Position numbers and translations under genes: made by a program | Notes under the pieces: model-generated | The model's input: only the letters and a program-made list of their open reading frames with translations | Databases searched by the model: none | Told to the model about the DNA's origin: nothing | Origin: Algoriphagus terrigena DSM 22685 | Lineage (GTDB): Bacteria; Bacteroidota; Bacteroidia; Cytophagales; Cyclobacteriaceae | Reading direction: 5' to 3' | Length of the DNA: 64,000 bases | Assembly: GCF_000429445.1 (NCBI RefSeq) | Contig: NZ_AUBW01000007.1 | Location: 62,001 to 126,000, forward strand | Part shown: positions 15,070 through 23,955 of the stretch, piece after piece | How the letters are laid out: each line of letters begins with the position of its first letter | How positions within the stretch are numbered: the first letter of the stretch is position 1

Positions 15070-16353
15070 ATGGAATATCTGAGAGGGGTCCTTGGGCTTG
15101 CGGTCATTGTACTGATAGCTTACCTTTTTTCTAACAATAAGCGAAAAATTGACTGGCGGCTTGTAGCAATTGGAATCTTACTTCAACTCGTTTTTGGCTT
15201 CCTGATTACCAAGGTGGAATTCGTCCGATTGGGCTTTGAGTTACTCTCGGAGGGTTTTGTCAAATTTTTGAGTTTCAGCGAGGCTGGAGCGACGTTCATC
15301 TTTGGAGATCTGGCCGGTAACACATTTGGATTCATCTTCGCGTTCAAGGTCCTGCCCACGATCATCTTCTTTTCTACGGTCTCGGCAGGCCTATACTACC
15401 TCGGTATTTTGCAAAAAATAGTATTTGGGATCGCTTGGGTCATGGCGCGCACCATGCGGCTGTCCGGCCCTGAATCCCTTTCTGCTGCCGGAAACATCTT
15501 TTTAGGGCAGACAGAGGCGCCCTTGCTCGTGAGACCGTTTATTCCCACGATGAGCAAATCCGAACTGATGTGCCTGATGACCGGTGGCATGGCGACGATT
15601 GCAGGTGGTGTCTTGGCGGGTTACGTTGCTTTTCTCGGCGGAGACAGCCTGGAGGAGCAAAGCAAGTTTGCCGCCTATCTCTTGGGAGCAAGTATCATGA
15701 ATGCTCCCGCGGCAATTGTACTGTCAAAGATATTTGTCCCTGAGACCGAAAAGGAGATCGTGCAGGACAAGCTGGAAGTGAACAAGGAAGCAATGGGAGT
15801 CAACCTGATTGACGCGATGTCGATCGGCGCGGCCGAAGGACTGAAATTGGCTCTCAATGTAGGCGGGATGCTGTTGGCTTTTATCGCAGTCATCGCGGCA
15901 ATCAACTACGGCTTGAGCGGTCTGATTGGAGAATACACCGGGTTGAATGCGTTTGTACAGCGCTCGACTAATGGGCAGTTTGACGGCTTTTCCCTCGAAT
16001 ACATCTTTGGTCAGGTTTTTCGGGTTTTTGCCTGGGTGGTAGGGGTAGATTGGGTGGATACGCTGCAGGTGGGAAGCTTGCTGGGACAAAAGACTGTGAT
16101 CAATGAATTTGTCGCTTACCTCAGCCTGGCTGAAATGAAAGAGGCGGGTTCCCTTTCACCGAAATCCATCGTCATTGCCACGTATGCACTTTGTGGCTTC
16201 TCCAACTTCAGCTCAATTGCCATCCAGCTTGGAGGCATCTCCATCATCGCTCCAAACCAGCAAGGAAACTTGAGCCGACTAGGATTTCTGGCCTTGGCAG
16301 CATCCTCTTTGGCATGCCTGATGACGGCAACGGTGGCTGGAATTCTTTTTTAA
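15070..16353 (+). CDS. Concentrative nucleoside transporter (NupC/CNT family)
   Basis: The protein has 427 residues with about ten membrane segments and no signal peptide. CNT signatures are present: FKVLPTIIFFSTVSAGLYYLG, GPESLSAAGNIFLGQTEAPLL, MTGGMATIAGGVLAGY and the C-terminal CGFSNFSSIAIQLGGI. These are Na+- or H+-coupled symporters for nucleosides. A deoxynucleoside kinase gene lies just downstream on the opposite strand, which supports a salvage role. It follows the etf terminator and so has its own promoter. Confidence 0.94.
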   Translation: MEYLRGVLGLAVIVLIAYLFSNNKRKIDWRLVAIGILLQLVFGFLITKVEFVRLGFELLSEGFVKFLSFSEAGATFIFGDLAGNTFGFIFAFKVLPTIIFFSTVSAGLYYLGILQKIVFGIAWVMARTMRLSGPESLSAAGNIFLGQTEAPLLVRPFIPTMSKSELMCLMTGGMATIAGGVLAGYVAFLGGDSLEEQSKFAAYLLGASIMNAPAAIVLSKIFVPETEKEIVQDKLEVNKEAMGVNLIDAMSIGAAEGLKLALNVGGMLLAFIAVIAAINYGLSGLIGEYTGLNAFVQRSTNGQFDGFSLEYIFGQVFRVFAWVVGVDWVDTLQVGSLLGQKTVINEFVAYLSLAEMKEAGSLSPKSIVIATYALCGFSNFSSIAIQLGGISIIAPNQQGNLSRLGFLALAASSLACLMTATVAGILF

Positions 16354-16386
16354 CCCCAAGCAGAAAAAGTCAAAAAACGGAAAGAG

Positions 16387-17004
16387 TTAGGAAAATAATC
16401 CGAACATCTCTCGCTCGATCTTTTCCACGATAAAGGAAAAATCCTCAGGTTTTTCGACAAAATCCAGATCGTTGACATCCACGATCAGCAGTTTGCCTTC
16501 TTTATATCCTGCGATCCACTCCTCGTAGTGGGAATTAAGATTTTTGAGGTAATCGATCCGCATGGCCGTCTCATAGGATCTGCCTCGCTTTTCGATCTGT
16601 CCGACGAGTTTTGGGATGTCTGCCTTGAGGTAAATAAGCAGGTCCGGCGCTTTGATGTGGGTGATCATGGAGTCGAAAAGACTTCTGTAATTGAAGTAGT
16701 CCCGCTCTGTCATGAGCTTGCTCTTATAAAGATTGGCTGCAAAGATGTAGGCATCTTCATAGATCGTTCGATCCTGAATCGTCGAAACAGAACTTGCTTG
16801 GATCTTTTGAACCTGATTGAATCTGGAATTCAGGAAATAAACCTGAAGATGAAAAGCCCAGCGCTTCATGTCTTCATAGAAGTCAGCCAGGTAGGGATTT
16901 TGATCTACCGATTCAAATTCAGCCTTCCAACCATAGTGCTTGGCGAGCTTCTCTGTGAGCGTGGTCTTCCCACTGCCGATATTTCCGGATACTGCTAGAT
17001 GCAT
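16387..17004 (-). CDS. Deoxynucleoside kinase
   Basis: The protein has 205 residues and starts MHLAVSGNIGSGKTTLTEKLA, whose P-loop GNIGSGKTT opens the sequence. SVDQNPYLADFY, QVYFLNSRF, DRTIYEDAYIFA and LIYLKADIPKLVGQIEKRGRSYE match the eukaryotic-type dNK/DCK family with its ERS-like DRT motif and LID arginines. It phosphorylates deoxynucleosides for DNA precursor salvage, which fits the convergent CNT transporter. It begins 10 bases after the hydroxybutyryl-CoA dehydrogenase stop on the same strand, so a shared transcript is likely. Confidence 0.93.
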   Translation of the reverse strand: MHLAVSGNIGSGKTTLTEKLAKHYGWKAEFESVDQNPYLADFYEDMKRWAFHLQVYFLNSRFNQVQKIQASSVSTIQDRTIYEDAYIFAANLYKSKLMTERDYFNYRSLFDSMITHIKAPDLLIYLKADIPKLVGQIEKRGRSYETAMRIDYLKNLNSHYEEWIAGYKEGKLLIVDVNDLDFVEKPEDFSFIVEKIEREMFGLFS

Positions 17005-17014
17005 GGGGTTTGGA

Positions 17015-17908
17015 TTAACGTCTGGAAAACCGTGGTGAAACGATCAAATCTTTGCTTCCCGCTGTGTAGCGATAGAACCCTTCTCCGGTCTTGACGCCTT
17101 TGAATCCGGCTTCTACCATATTCACCAACAGTGGGCAGGGAGCATACTTTGGATTCCCAAAGCCGTCCTGAAGAACCCGGAGGATGGACAGACAGACATC
17201 CAACCCAATAAAATCCGCCAGCTGGAGCGGCCCCATCGGATGGGCCATGCCGAGCTTCATGACGATGTCAATCTCCTCTATTCCAGCCACTCCTTCGTAG
17301 AGGCTATAGATGGCCTCATTGATCATCGGCATTAGGATTCGGTTCGCTACGAAGCCGGGGTAATCGTTGACTTCCACCGGATCTTTGGAGAGATTTCGTG
17401 AGAGAGCCATCACCGTTTGGGTGACTTCGTCGGACGTGGAGTATCCGCGGATCACTTCCACCAATCGCATCACAGGCACAGGATTCATGAAGTGCATGCC
17501 AATGACCTGCTCCGGCCGCTTGGTCACTGAAGCGATCTTGGTGATAGAGATCGAGGAAGTGTTGGTCGCGAGGATCGCATTAGCTGGAGAAAATTGATCT
17601 AACTGACGGAAGATGTCCAACTTCAGGTTCAGGTTTTCAGTAGCTGCTTCGATGACCAAGTCCGCTTTTTTAACACCCTCCTCCAAGCTGGAAAAAGTGG
17701 AAATTCTGCCCATAGCGGCATCTTTTTCGGCTGGAGTCAACGTTCCTTTTGCCACTTGGCGATCCATGTTTTTCGAGATCGTCGCCAGAGATTTTTCGAG
17801 ATACTCGTCCTTGATATCGATGAGCGAGACATCATAGCCGTTTTGTGCAAAAACGTGCGCGATGCCGTTACCCATGGTGCCGGAGCCGATGACTGAGATT
17901 GATTTCAT
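17015..17908 (-). CDS. 3-hydroxybutyryl-CoA dehydrogenase
   Basis: The ATG at 17908 gives 297 residues starting MKSISVIGSGTMGNGIAHVFA, with a Rossmann GSGTMGNGIA motif. An upstream extension to 18010 would lie across the promoter and is rejected. ATNTSSISITKIAS, GMHFMNPVPVMRLVEVI and NRILMPMINEAI are the NAD-binding and catalytic-His signatures. The C-terminal domain has GLDVCLSIL and GFKGVKTGEGFYRY. It interconverts 3-hydroxyacyl-CoA and acetoacetyl-CoA, which links it to etfBA and the CoA-transferase in this window. Confidence 0.94.
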   Translation of the reverse strand: MKSISVIGSGTMGNGIAHVFAQNGYDVSLIDIKDEYLEKSLATISKNMDRQVAKGTLTPAEKDAAMGRISTFSSLEEGVKKADLVIEAATENLNLKLDIFRQLDQFSPANAILATNTSSISITKIASVTKRPEQVIGMHFMNPVPVMRLVEVIRGYSTSDEVTQTVMALSRNLSKDPVEVNDYPGFVANRILMPMINEAIYSLYEGVAGIEEIDIVMKLGMAHPMGPLQLADFIGLDVCLSILRVLQDGFGNPKYAPCPLLVNMVEAGFKGVKTGEGFYRYTAGSKDLIVSPRFSRR

Positions 17909-17979
17909 AATTCGATGAATACGAGTGAAAAGCGTTATGATTTGGGTTTTGTCCCGTTGGTAGGGCGGATTGATCTTTT

Positions 17980-18010
17980 CAAAACTAAGTTTAACCCATC
18001 CCAATTCCAA
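17980..18010 (-). promoter_or_regulatory. Promoter of the hydroxybutyryl-CoA dehydrogenase gene
   Basis: On the minus strand TTG (18010-18008), 20 bases, then TAGTTTTG (17987-17980). The start of transcription would be near 17973, about 65 bases before the ATG at 17908, which excludes the longer open frame. Confidence 0.55.
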
Positions 18011-18076
18011 TTTTAGACAGCCGCTTTCCTGAATTCATCGCATGAAAAAAGCCGCCGCCTCAACACTATTAATCCC

Positions 18077-18084
18077 TACCTTTG
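18077..18084 (+). promoter_or_regulatory. Candidate -7 element before the CvfB-like gene
   Basis: TACCTTTG fits TAnnTTTG on the plus strand, 94 bases before the start at 18179. No TTG box is visible at the expected distance. Confidence 0.35.
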
Positions 18085-18178
18085 AACTACGAAACCGAGG
18101 ATGATACAATCGATTCAGCGAATTAAATTTTAACCATCTGAAGTCTCATATAGCAGTTAAAAAGGAAATTAGAGTCAT

Positions 18179-19015
18179 ATGAAAGAACTTGGTCAAGTCA
18201 GCAAACTGTCTATCAATCGTTTTACTGATTATGGGGCTTACCTCGCACTGAGCGACGGAGGAGAAGTCCTGCTGCCGAAAGGCTATCTGAAAGGAGAGGA
18301 GAGAGAAGGGGACATCGTCGAGGTGTTCGTATATACCGACAGCGAAGACCGACCGGTCGCTGTGACACAGAAGCCACTGATATTTTTGGATGAGTTTGCC
18401 GTACTGGAAGCCAAGGAAGTGACCAAGTTTGGGGCGTTTATGGACTGGGGGCTTCCCAAGGATCTTTTTGTCCCCAATTCAGAGATGGCCAAACCCATGA
18501 CTCCGGGTGAGAAATACCTGATCCGGCTATGTGTCGACTTTAAGTCAACCCGTCTTATTGGTGTATCCAAGTACCGCGAGTTTATGTATCCCGCGCCCAA
18601 GGACTATGAGCCGGGCAATGAAGTAGAAGGACAGATCTTTGAGAAAACTGAGTTGGGATACAAGGTTCTCCTCGAGGACAGATATGAGGGCTTGATCTAT
18701 GCCAATGAGGTTTTTCAGCCCTTGGAGATCGGATCGGTTCGGAAGCTTTGGGTGAAAAAACGACGTGAAGACGGCAAGTTAGACCTCCAGCTTTTACCGA
18801 CTGGTAGAGTCAAGTACGACGAAGGCTCCGAGAAAATCCTAGCCATTCTGGAGAAAAAGGGCTTTTTGCCACTTCACGACAAGTCTGATCCTGCCGAAAT
18901 TCAGCAACAACTGGGCATGTCCAAAAAGCACTTCAAGCAGTGTATTGGACAGTTGTTCAGAGCCAGAGTGATCACTCTCGCAGCAGATGGAGTATACCTC
19001 AACAAGGAAGACTAG
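18179..19015 (+). CDS. CvfB-like S1 RNA-binding protein
   Basis: The protein has 278 residues with repeated S1-like OB folds: LSINRFTDYGAYLAL at the start, EAKEVTKFGAFMDWGLPKDLFVP near residue 80, and VEGQIFEKTELGYKVLLEDRYEGLIY near 150. A C-terminal winged helix (LGMSKKHFKQCIGQLFRARVI) completes the CvfB/YitL architecture. CvfB binds RNA and affects virulence genes in Staphylococcus aureus; the role here is unknown. The last 4 bases overlap the convergent ArsC-like gene. Confidence 0.9.
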   Translation: MKELGQVSKLSINRFTDYGAYLALSDGGEVLLPKGYLKGEEREGDIVEVFVYTDSEDRPVAVTQKPLIFLDEFAVLEAKEVTKFGAFMDWGLPKDLFVPNSEMAKPMTPGEKYLIRLCVDFKSTRLIGVSKYREFMYPAPKDYEPGNEVEGQIFEKTELGYKVLLEDRYEGLIYANEVFQPLEIGSVRKLWVKKRREDGKLDLQLLPTGRVKYDEGSEKILAILEKKGFLPLHDKSDPAEIQQQLGMSKKHFKQCIGQLFRARVITLAADGVYLNKED

Positions 19016-19371
19016 TCGAGCTTGAGGATGTCGCTGGGGGTTCTGCAGAGGATTGCTTTGTTTTTGAAGATTGCAATCGGGCTCTTGATCAGGTGGGGAA
19101 ACCTTACCAGGATATTAAGCCAGCCCTCGTCATCCCAGTCTTTTCCGGCGATTTGGTTTTGATAATCGGGATGCGATCTGTTCAGTAAATCTTTGGCTCT
19201 CAGATCCAACTTGCGTAGAATTTGATCCCATTGTGTAGCGGTAATGGGCTCATTGATCACATCGATCTCGTTGACAAACTTTGTCAGCGTCTTAGCGTAG
19301 GCCTTGGTTTGCTTGTCTATCGGCTGAGCCGAGCTGTGATAGAAGTACATTTCAGAAGGATGAAGTCTCAT
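19012..19371 (-). CDS. ArsC/Spx-fold protein lacking the catalytic cysteine
   Basis: The protein has 119 residues. The C-terminal half fits the arsenate-reductase/Spx family (TATQWDQILRKLDLRAKDLLNRSHPDYQ...DDEGWLNILVRFPHLIKSPIAIFKNKAILCRTPSDI). At the N-terminus, where ArsC has its catalytic CxxxR loop, the sequence is YHSSAQPIDKQTKAYAKT, with no Cys. It therefore cannot act as a classical arsenate reductase. The only Cys is near the end. It may be a binding or regulatory protein; similar proteins occur widely in Bacteroidota. Confidence 0.83.
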   Translation of the reverse strand: MRLHPSEMYFYHSSAQPIDKQTKAYAKTLTKFVNEIDVINEPITATQWDQILRKLDLRAKDLLNRSHPDYQNQIAGKDWDDEGWLNILVRFPHLIKSPIAIFKNKAILCRTPSDILKLD

Positions 19372-19441
19372 GGCGATAGGGTTTAGTGAACAATAAGATA
19401 ACGAATTAATCTAAATAATTGAACTCCAACAGTTTGTAAAA

Positions 19442-19936
19442 TTGAAAATTGACCTCGTTAAGTTTTCCGGAGAAAGCAAGTCGGATTTTCCGGCTAACAA
19501 GAAGCTCCGGGAAAAGCTCAAGAAGACCAAGCCAAAAGACCTGGATGCTCACTTTCATGAGCAACACCAGGAGGTCTTTGCTGCTATTGATTGCTTAGAC
19601 TGTGCCAATTGCTGTAAGACGACCAGCCCGATTTTTATCCAGACCGATATCGACCGGCTGTCAAAAACTTTTCGAATGAAGAGCAGTGCGTTCATTGACG
19701 AGTACCTATTTCGGGATTCTGATGGGGACTATGTCTTGAAGTTTGCACCTTGTCCGTTTTTAGGTGCTGACAATAAATGCCTTGTCTATGAAGACCGCCC
19801 CAAGGCGTGTCGTGAATATCCGCACACGGATCGAAAAAATATGCTCGGTATTCTCGACTTGTCGCTGAAAAACACACTGGTCTGTCCAGCGGTTCTCAAA
19901 ATATTTTATGAGATCGGCAAGCAATATAGGAAGTAA
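19442..19936 (+). CDS. YkgJ-family cysteine cluster protein
   Basis: The protein has 164 residues from a TTG start; no ATG or GTG gives a longer frame. The family signature, with metal- or Fe-S-binding cysteines, is clear: CLDCANCCKTTSP near residue 54, then APCPFLGADNKCLVYEDRPKACREYP near 102-127. It is cytoplasmic. The family (DUF/CxxCxxCC) is thought to bind zinc or an Fe-S cluster, but no activity is established for this subgroup. It lies upstream of a ROK kinase gene by 45 bases, possibly as one transcript. Confidence 0.88.
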   Translation: MKIDLVKFSGESKSDFPANKKLREKLKKTKPKDLDAHFHEQHQEVFAAIDCLDCANCCKTTSPIFIQTDIDRLSKTFRMKSSAFIDEYLFRDSDGDYVLKFAPCPFLGADNKCLVYEDRPKACREYPHTDRKNMLGILDLSLKNTLVCPAVLKIFYEIGKQYRK

Positions 19937-19981
19937 TGCATTTCTTTTGCTTTTTTGGCAATCAAACCTATAAATAACACT

Positions 19982-20914
19982 ATGAGCAAGCAGGATTCTC
20001 TTTTTCTGGGAGTGGATGTTGGAGGCACTCACCTGAAGATTGGACTGGTAGACAGGGAAGGGAAAATGTTGGACTTCCAAAAAGAAGATACGACACCCTA
20101 TAGAGATCATCCTGACGGATTTGGCAAGTGCTTCATCGAAGGACTTGGAAAATACCTCAAAAAATATCCGGAAGTAGACAAGGTAGGAATTGGCCTACCC
20201 GGAATGATTACAAAAGATCGGGCGACACCATTGGAAATCCCCGCGATTCCCGATTTAAATGGCTTTCCATTGAAAGCTGGCCTGCTGGAGGCGTATCCTG
20301 ACCATGAGTTTTACATGGAAAATGACGCCGCCGCAGCCGCCATCGGGGAGTTTTACTTTGGAAAAGGAGACGTAGCTGAAAACTTCCTTTTCATTACCAT
20401 GGGCACCGGTATCGGAAGCGCAATGGTTTTGGAAGGTCAGGTGTTCAAAGGTTCACGTGGGAACGCCCTGGAGATGGGACACATGCTCTCCCGTGGAAAC
20501 GCCGGGCTGGAAAACTTAGTCGGACGAAACGGAATCCTGAGAATCATGGCAAATCTGGTCGCCGCTTATCCTGAAAAGGCCGGCGAACTGGTCGGAAAAG
20601 AATTGGGCACGCATTTGCTGGTCGACACTGCCAAAGCTGGCAACGAGGTTTCCTTGATGGTTTTCAAAGAAGTTGCGGAAATCCTCAGTGAAGCGATCGT
20701 CTCAGCGGTCAGGATTCTGGACGTGACGGATGTCTATTTCGGTGGTGGAATCTCCGCCGGATTGGAATTCATGATGCCGACGATCGAGTACAACACACGG
20801 AAATACCTCACACCTTATTACGTGAAAGATCTGAAGTTGAAAAAGGCCACACTGGAAAACAATGCAGGTACTCTCGGTGCGGCAGCCTTGTGCTTTATGG
20901 GTTCAGGGTTGTAA
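19982..20914 (+). CDS. ROK-family sugar kinase, without the zinc-binding motif
   Basis: The ATG at 19982 gives 310 residues beginning MSKQDSLFLGVDVGGTHLKIG. An in-frame TTG upstream is less likely. DVGGTHLKIG (phosphate 1), GIGLPGMITKD, NDAAAAAIGEFYFG, TMGTGIGSAMVLEGQ and FGGGISAG match ROK kinases such as glucokinase. The usual ROK zinc site, CxCGxxGCxE after the conserved EMGHM, is replaced here by LSRGNAGLENLVG with no cysteine. It may be a glucokinase or N-acylhexosamine kinase. The terminator lies inside the convergent gene. Confidence 0.9.
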   Translation: MSKQDSLFLGVDVGGTHLKIGLVDREGKMLDFQKEDTTPYRDHPDGFGKCFIEGLGKYLKKYPEVDKVGIGLPGMITKDRATPLEIPAIPDLNGFPLKAGLLEAYPDHEFYMENDAAAAAIGEFYFGKGDVAENFLFITMGTGIGSAMVLEGQVFKGSRGNALEMGHMLSRGNAGLENLVGRNGILRIMANLVAAYPEKAGELVGKELGTHLLVDTAKAGNEVSLMVFKEVAEILSEAIVSAVRILDVTDVYFGGGISAGLEFMMPTIEYNTRKYLTPYYVKDLKLKKATLENNAGTLGAAALCFMGSGL

Positions 20915-21281
20915 TAGTCACTTCAGAAACTTTACTAATCGCATTCATTCGAAAAAGGACCCTGAGGGGTTCTTTTTTGCTTTCCACCCCTTCACAATCT
21001 CCGCTTGGTTCGATGAAATAAAAGAAAAAGCTTTGGCTTTTGTCCACCAGTTCGACCCGATCCGGCCGTCCGAGTGTCTTGATCAGTGCCTGATTGTCTG
21101 CTCCCAAAAAGTTGTTTTTCGCTGCTTTGAAAGCTTCAATCTCATTCATTCTCAGTCCCTTGCAGCCGTCCCGGTCGGATTTCCAGTTGTCGAGATTTAC
21201 CTCGCCGACGCTTACCGGCCCACTGCAGGAGGTTAGCCAGCCGATTGCTGCCAATGAAAAAAAGAAACTGAACTGTCGCAT
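20895..21281 (-). CDS. Lipoprotein of unknown function
   Basis: The ATG at 21281 gives 128 residues with a lipoprotein signal, MRQFSFFFSLAAIGWLTSC (lipobox LTSC, Cys19). The frame stays open to 21314, so an upstream ATG at 21287 or 21314 is possible. The mature part has DNWKSDRDGCKGLRMNEIEAFKAAKNNFLGADNQALIKTLGRPDRVEL, which resembles the small-protein-A (BamE-like) type of outer-membrane lipoprotein folds, followed by a short beta-rich tail. Two cysteines could form a disulphide. The 3' end overlaps the ROK gene by 20 bases. Confidence 0.72.
   Translation of the reverse strand: MRQFSFFFSLAAIGWLTSCSGPVSVGEVNLDNWKSDRDGCKGLRMNEIEAFKAAKNNFLGADNQALIKTLGRPDRVELVDKSQSFFFYFIEPSGDCEGVESKKEPLRVLFRMNAISKVSEVTITTLNP
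20956..20978 (+). terminator. Terminator of the ROK kinase gene, inside the convergent gene
   Basis: AGGACCC pairs with GGGTTCT around a TGAG loop and is followed by a T run. It lies within the coding region of the lipoprotein gene on the other strand. Confidence 0.65.
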
Positions 21282-21457
21282 GGTCATCAAATTTGAATGC
21301 AAAGATGGGTTCAAAAATCGAAGCTTTTACAAAAATGAGGAAGTGGAATAAATTTCGGATTCCGAGAGAGGAGTCAGTCCATTGAATTTCATCTCGTTGA
21401 AAATACTCCGAAACAAGCTGTCGGATTTATCGCCGGACAGATCGGTTCCGGATCTCT

Positions 21458-21472
21458 TTTGGTTAAACCAAA
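21458..21472. promoter_or_regulatory. Palindrome before the membrane protein gene
   Basis: TTTGGTT and AACCAAA form a 7-bp dyad around a single A, 35 bases before the start at 21507. This could be an operator; the binding protein is unknown. Confidence 0.3.
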
Positions 21473-21506
21473 TCGGTTATATTAGCACGTTCAATCACTC
21501 AATCAC

Positions 21507-22001
21507 ATGTATTACAGGTTTGGAAAAGTATTCTACTTCACGAGTATTCTATTTTTCATTTTCTTTCTATTGTACTTCTATTCATCTCTGGCAGAGACCG
21601 TTGGTCTGAGCATCGATGAGACCGGAACGATCGCCAAACTTGTGGAAAAAGGGACATTCTTTTACGGAATGATTATCGTTTTTCTGTTTCTGAACGTCGT
21701 CACCTTATTTACTCCGAAGTCTTTAGAGACGAAATCCAACAAGAAATTACATCAGATCTTCCCGATCGGGGACCCTTTTCGGGATTACCTGCTGGCGTGG
21801 TTCTATTCCTTTGGCGGTCTCATCAACCTCAGTTTGGCACTTTTGGTATTTTTTGTCCATTCGATCAACAACCAGGAAGTGATCGCAACCAGTCAGTTTA
21901 GCTTTTTCTTTTATCTGATGCCAGCGCTGCTGGTCTTATGGGCCGTCGGATTAGTTGTCCTGTTGATGGGGAAGTTCAAACAAGTTCAAAAAGGAGCGTA
22001 A
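21507..22001 (+). CDS. Uncharacterised four-span membrane protein
   Basis: The protein has 164 residues and four predicted membrane segments (about 10-30, 51-70, 96-116 and 131-153). The loop between helices 2 and 3 holds PKSLETKSNKKLHQIFPIGDPFRDYLLAW. I recognise no family. It lies 9 bases before parE on the same strand, so it is probably the first gene of the topoisomerase IV transcript. No link between this protein and DNA topology is known. Confidence 0.78.
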   Translation: MYYRFGKVFYFTSILFFIFFLLYFYSSLAETVGLSIDETGTIAKLVEKGTFFYGMIIVFLFLNVVTLFTPKSLETKSNKKLHQIFPIGDPFRDYLLAWFYSFGGLINLSLALLVFFVHSINNQEVIATSQFSFFFYLMPALLVLWAVGLVVLLMGKFKQVQKGA

Positions 22002-22010
22002 TCGAGTACT

Positions 22011-23906
22011 ATGGCAGAACCAGTTAAGTATACAGAAGACAGCATCAAGTCCCTGGATTGGAGAGAGCATATCCGCCTCCGTCCCGGGATGTACATCGGT
22101 AAGTTGGGAGACGGTAGCGCGCAGGATGATGGGATCTATGTCTTGGTCAAAGAAATCCTTGACAACTCGATCGATGAGCACATGATGGGTCACGGCAAGA
22201 CTATCGAGGTGAAGATCTCTGAGCACAAGGTGGAAATCCGGGACTTTGGACGCGGTATTCCCTTGGGAAAAGTCATAGACTGTGTCTCCAAGATTAACAC
22301 CGGAGGAAAATACGATTCCGGAGCGTTTCAAAAGTCAGTAGGACTCAACGGGGTCGGAACCAAGGCCGTCAATGCATTGTCGGACTATTTTAAGGTGCAG
22401 TCGTTTCGGGAAGGAGAAACCAAGATGGCGGAATTTGACAAAGGCATTCTGATTAACGATTCACCCATTGGGAAATCCTCCGAGCGGAATGGTACCAGGA
22501 TCAGCTTTTCCCCCGACGCCTCGATTTTTAAGAATTATCACTTTATTCCAGAGTATCTCGAAAATCAAATCTGGAACTACGCCTACCTGAATGCCGGTCT
22601 GACGATCAATTTTAATGGAAAGAAGTTTTTCTCTGACAAGGGACTTTACGACTTGCTTTCCAACAAGGTCGACGAGGAAAGCATCCGCTATCCAATTATC
22701 CACATCAAAGGCAATGACATTGAAGTAGCCATCACGCACTCGGGTTCCTATGGCGAGGAATACTATTCCTTTGTCAACGGACAATATACCACTCAGGGAG
22801 GAACGCACTTGGCGGCTTTCCGTGAGGCGATTGTGAAGACCATCCGAGAGTTTTACAAGAAGGACTTTGACGCTTCGGATGTGCGTCAGTCGGTAGTAGC
22901 AGCGATAGCGGTACGGGTCCAAGAGCCTGTTTTTGAATCCCAGACCAAGACAAAGTTGGGTTCGCAAAGTGTCGGACCGGATGGACCCACGCTCCGGACT
23001 TTTGTCAATGACTTCATCAAGACGGAACTGGACAACTACCTGCACAAAAATCCCGCGACAGCTGATGCGTTGCTAAAGCGGATTTTGCAGTCGGAGCGTG
23101 AAAGAAAAGAGATCTCAGGGATCAAGAAATTGGCAAATGACCGCGCCAAAAAAGCAAATCTCCACAACAAAAAGTTGAGAGATTGTCGCGTTCACTACGA
23201 TGATCCCAAAGCAAACGAAGATCTCAAAAACAACTCGATGCTGTTCATCACCGAAGGTGATTCAGCTTCTGGATCGATCACCAAATCACGTGATGTGCAG
23301 ACTCAGGCTGTATTTTCACTTCGGGGAAAGCCGCTCAACTGCTTTGGGATGACCAAGAAAGTGGTGTACGAAAATGAGGAATTTAACCTCCTCCAGCATG
23401 CACTGAATATCGAAGACGGCGTCGAAAGTCTGCGCTATCGGAAGATCGTAATCGCGACTGATGCGGATGTGGATGGAATGCACATCCGGCTGCTCATCAT
23501 GACTTACTTCTTGCAGTTTTTTCCCGATTTGGTGAAAAACGGACACCTGTTTATTCTTGACACGCCACTCTTTCGGGTCAGAAATAAAAAGGAGACGATC
23601 TATTGCTATTCGGATGAAGAGCGCCAGCGGGCTATTCACAAGCTTGGAAGTAAACCTGAAATCACCCGATTCAAAGGGTTGGGAGAGATTTCACCAGAGG
23701 AATTTGGAGGGTTTATCGGCGAAGATATCCGACTGGAACCGATCATCTTGAATAAGGAAACCAAGATTTCGGACCTGTTGACTTTCTACATGGGTAAAAA
23801 TACCCCTGATCGACAGAACTTTATTATAGCAAATCTGAAGATTGAGAAGGATCTGGCTTTGGAAGATCCTAAGAAAGCCGAAGAAGAGGAAAACGAAGCA
23901 GCTTGA
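22011..23906 (+). CDS. parE: DNA topoisomerase IV subunit B
   Basis: The protein has 631 residues, the length of a Bacteroidota ParE. The GHKL ATPase motifs are [28 protein letters not shown] and [15 protein letters not shown]. The TOPRIM domain shows [11 protein letters not shown] and [17 protein letters not shown]. With ParC it decatenates daughter chromosomes using ATP. Its partner parC begins 1,030 bases downstream, after an inserted satD gene and a membrane-protein gene. The C-terminal tail is acidic ([14 protein letters not shown]). Confidence 0.96.
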   Translation: MAEPVKYTEDSIKSLDWREHIRLRPGMYIGKLGDGSAQDDGIYVLVKEILDNSIDEHMMGHGKTIEVKISEHKVEIRDFGRGIPLGKVIDCVSKINTGGKYDSGAFQKSVGLNGVGTKAVNALSDYFKVQSFREGETKMAEFDKGILINDSPIGKSSERNGTRISFSPDASIFKNYHFIPEYLENQIWNYAYLNAGLTINFNGKKFFSDKGLYDLLSNKVDEESIRYPIIHIKGNDIEVAITHSGSYGEEYYSFVNGQYTTQGGTHLAAFREAIVKTIREFYKKDFDASDVRQSVVAAIAVRVQEPVFESQTKTKLGSQSVGPDGPTLRTFVNDFIKTELDNYLHKNPATADALLKRILQSERERKEISGIKKLANDRAKKANLHNKKLRDCRVHYDDPKANEDLKNNSMLFITEGDSASGSITKSRDVQTQAVFSLRGKPLNCFGMTKKVVYENEEFNLLQHALNIEDGVESLRYRKIVIATDADVDGMHIRLLIMTYFLQFFPDLVKNGHLFILDTPLFRVRNKKETIYCYSDEERQRAIHKLGSKPEITRFKGLGEISPEEFGGFIGEDIRLEPIILNKETKISDLLTFYMGKNTPDRQNFIIANLKIEKDLALEDPKKAEEEENEAA

Positions 23907-23907
23907 T

Positions 23908-23955
23908 TTTGCATGGAAAATGCAAATCATATTGTTTTTGCATTAAAAATGCAAA
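23908..23955 (+). promoter_or_regulatory. Two identical palindromes: candidate operators before satD
   Basis: TTTGCAT-N5-ATGCAAA occurs twice, at 23908-23926 and 23937-23955, with centres 29 bases apart (close to three helical turns). Each arm is perfect over 7 bases. The second copy overlaps the proposed -33 element of satD, so a repressor bound there would block transcription. This is the only duplicated operator-like site I see in the window. Confidence 0.6.

Noticed and set aside
17909..18010. Longer start of the hydroxybutyryl-CoA dehydrogenase
   Set aside because: The extension would pass through a good promoter, and the family begins at the Rossmann motif.
22461..23045. A 194-codon minus-strand frame opposite parE
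   Set aside because: It overlaps the ATPase and TOPRIM coding of parE and has no recognisable domain.
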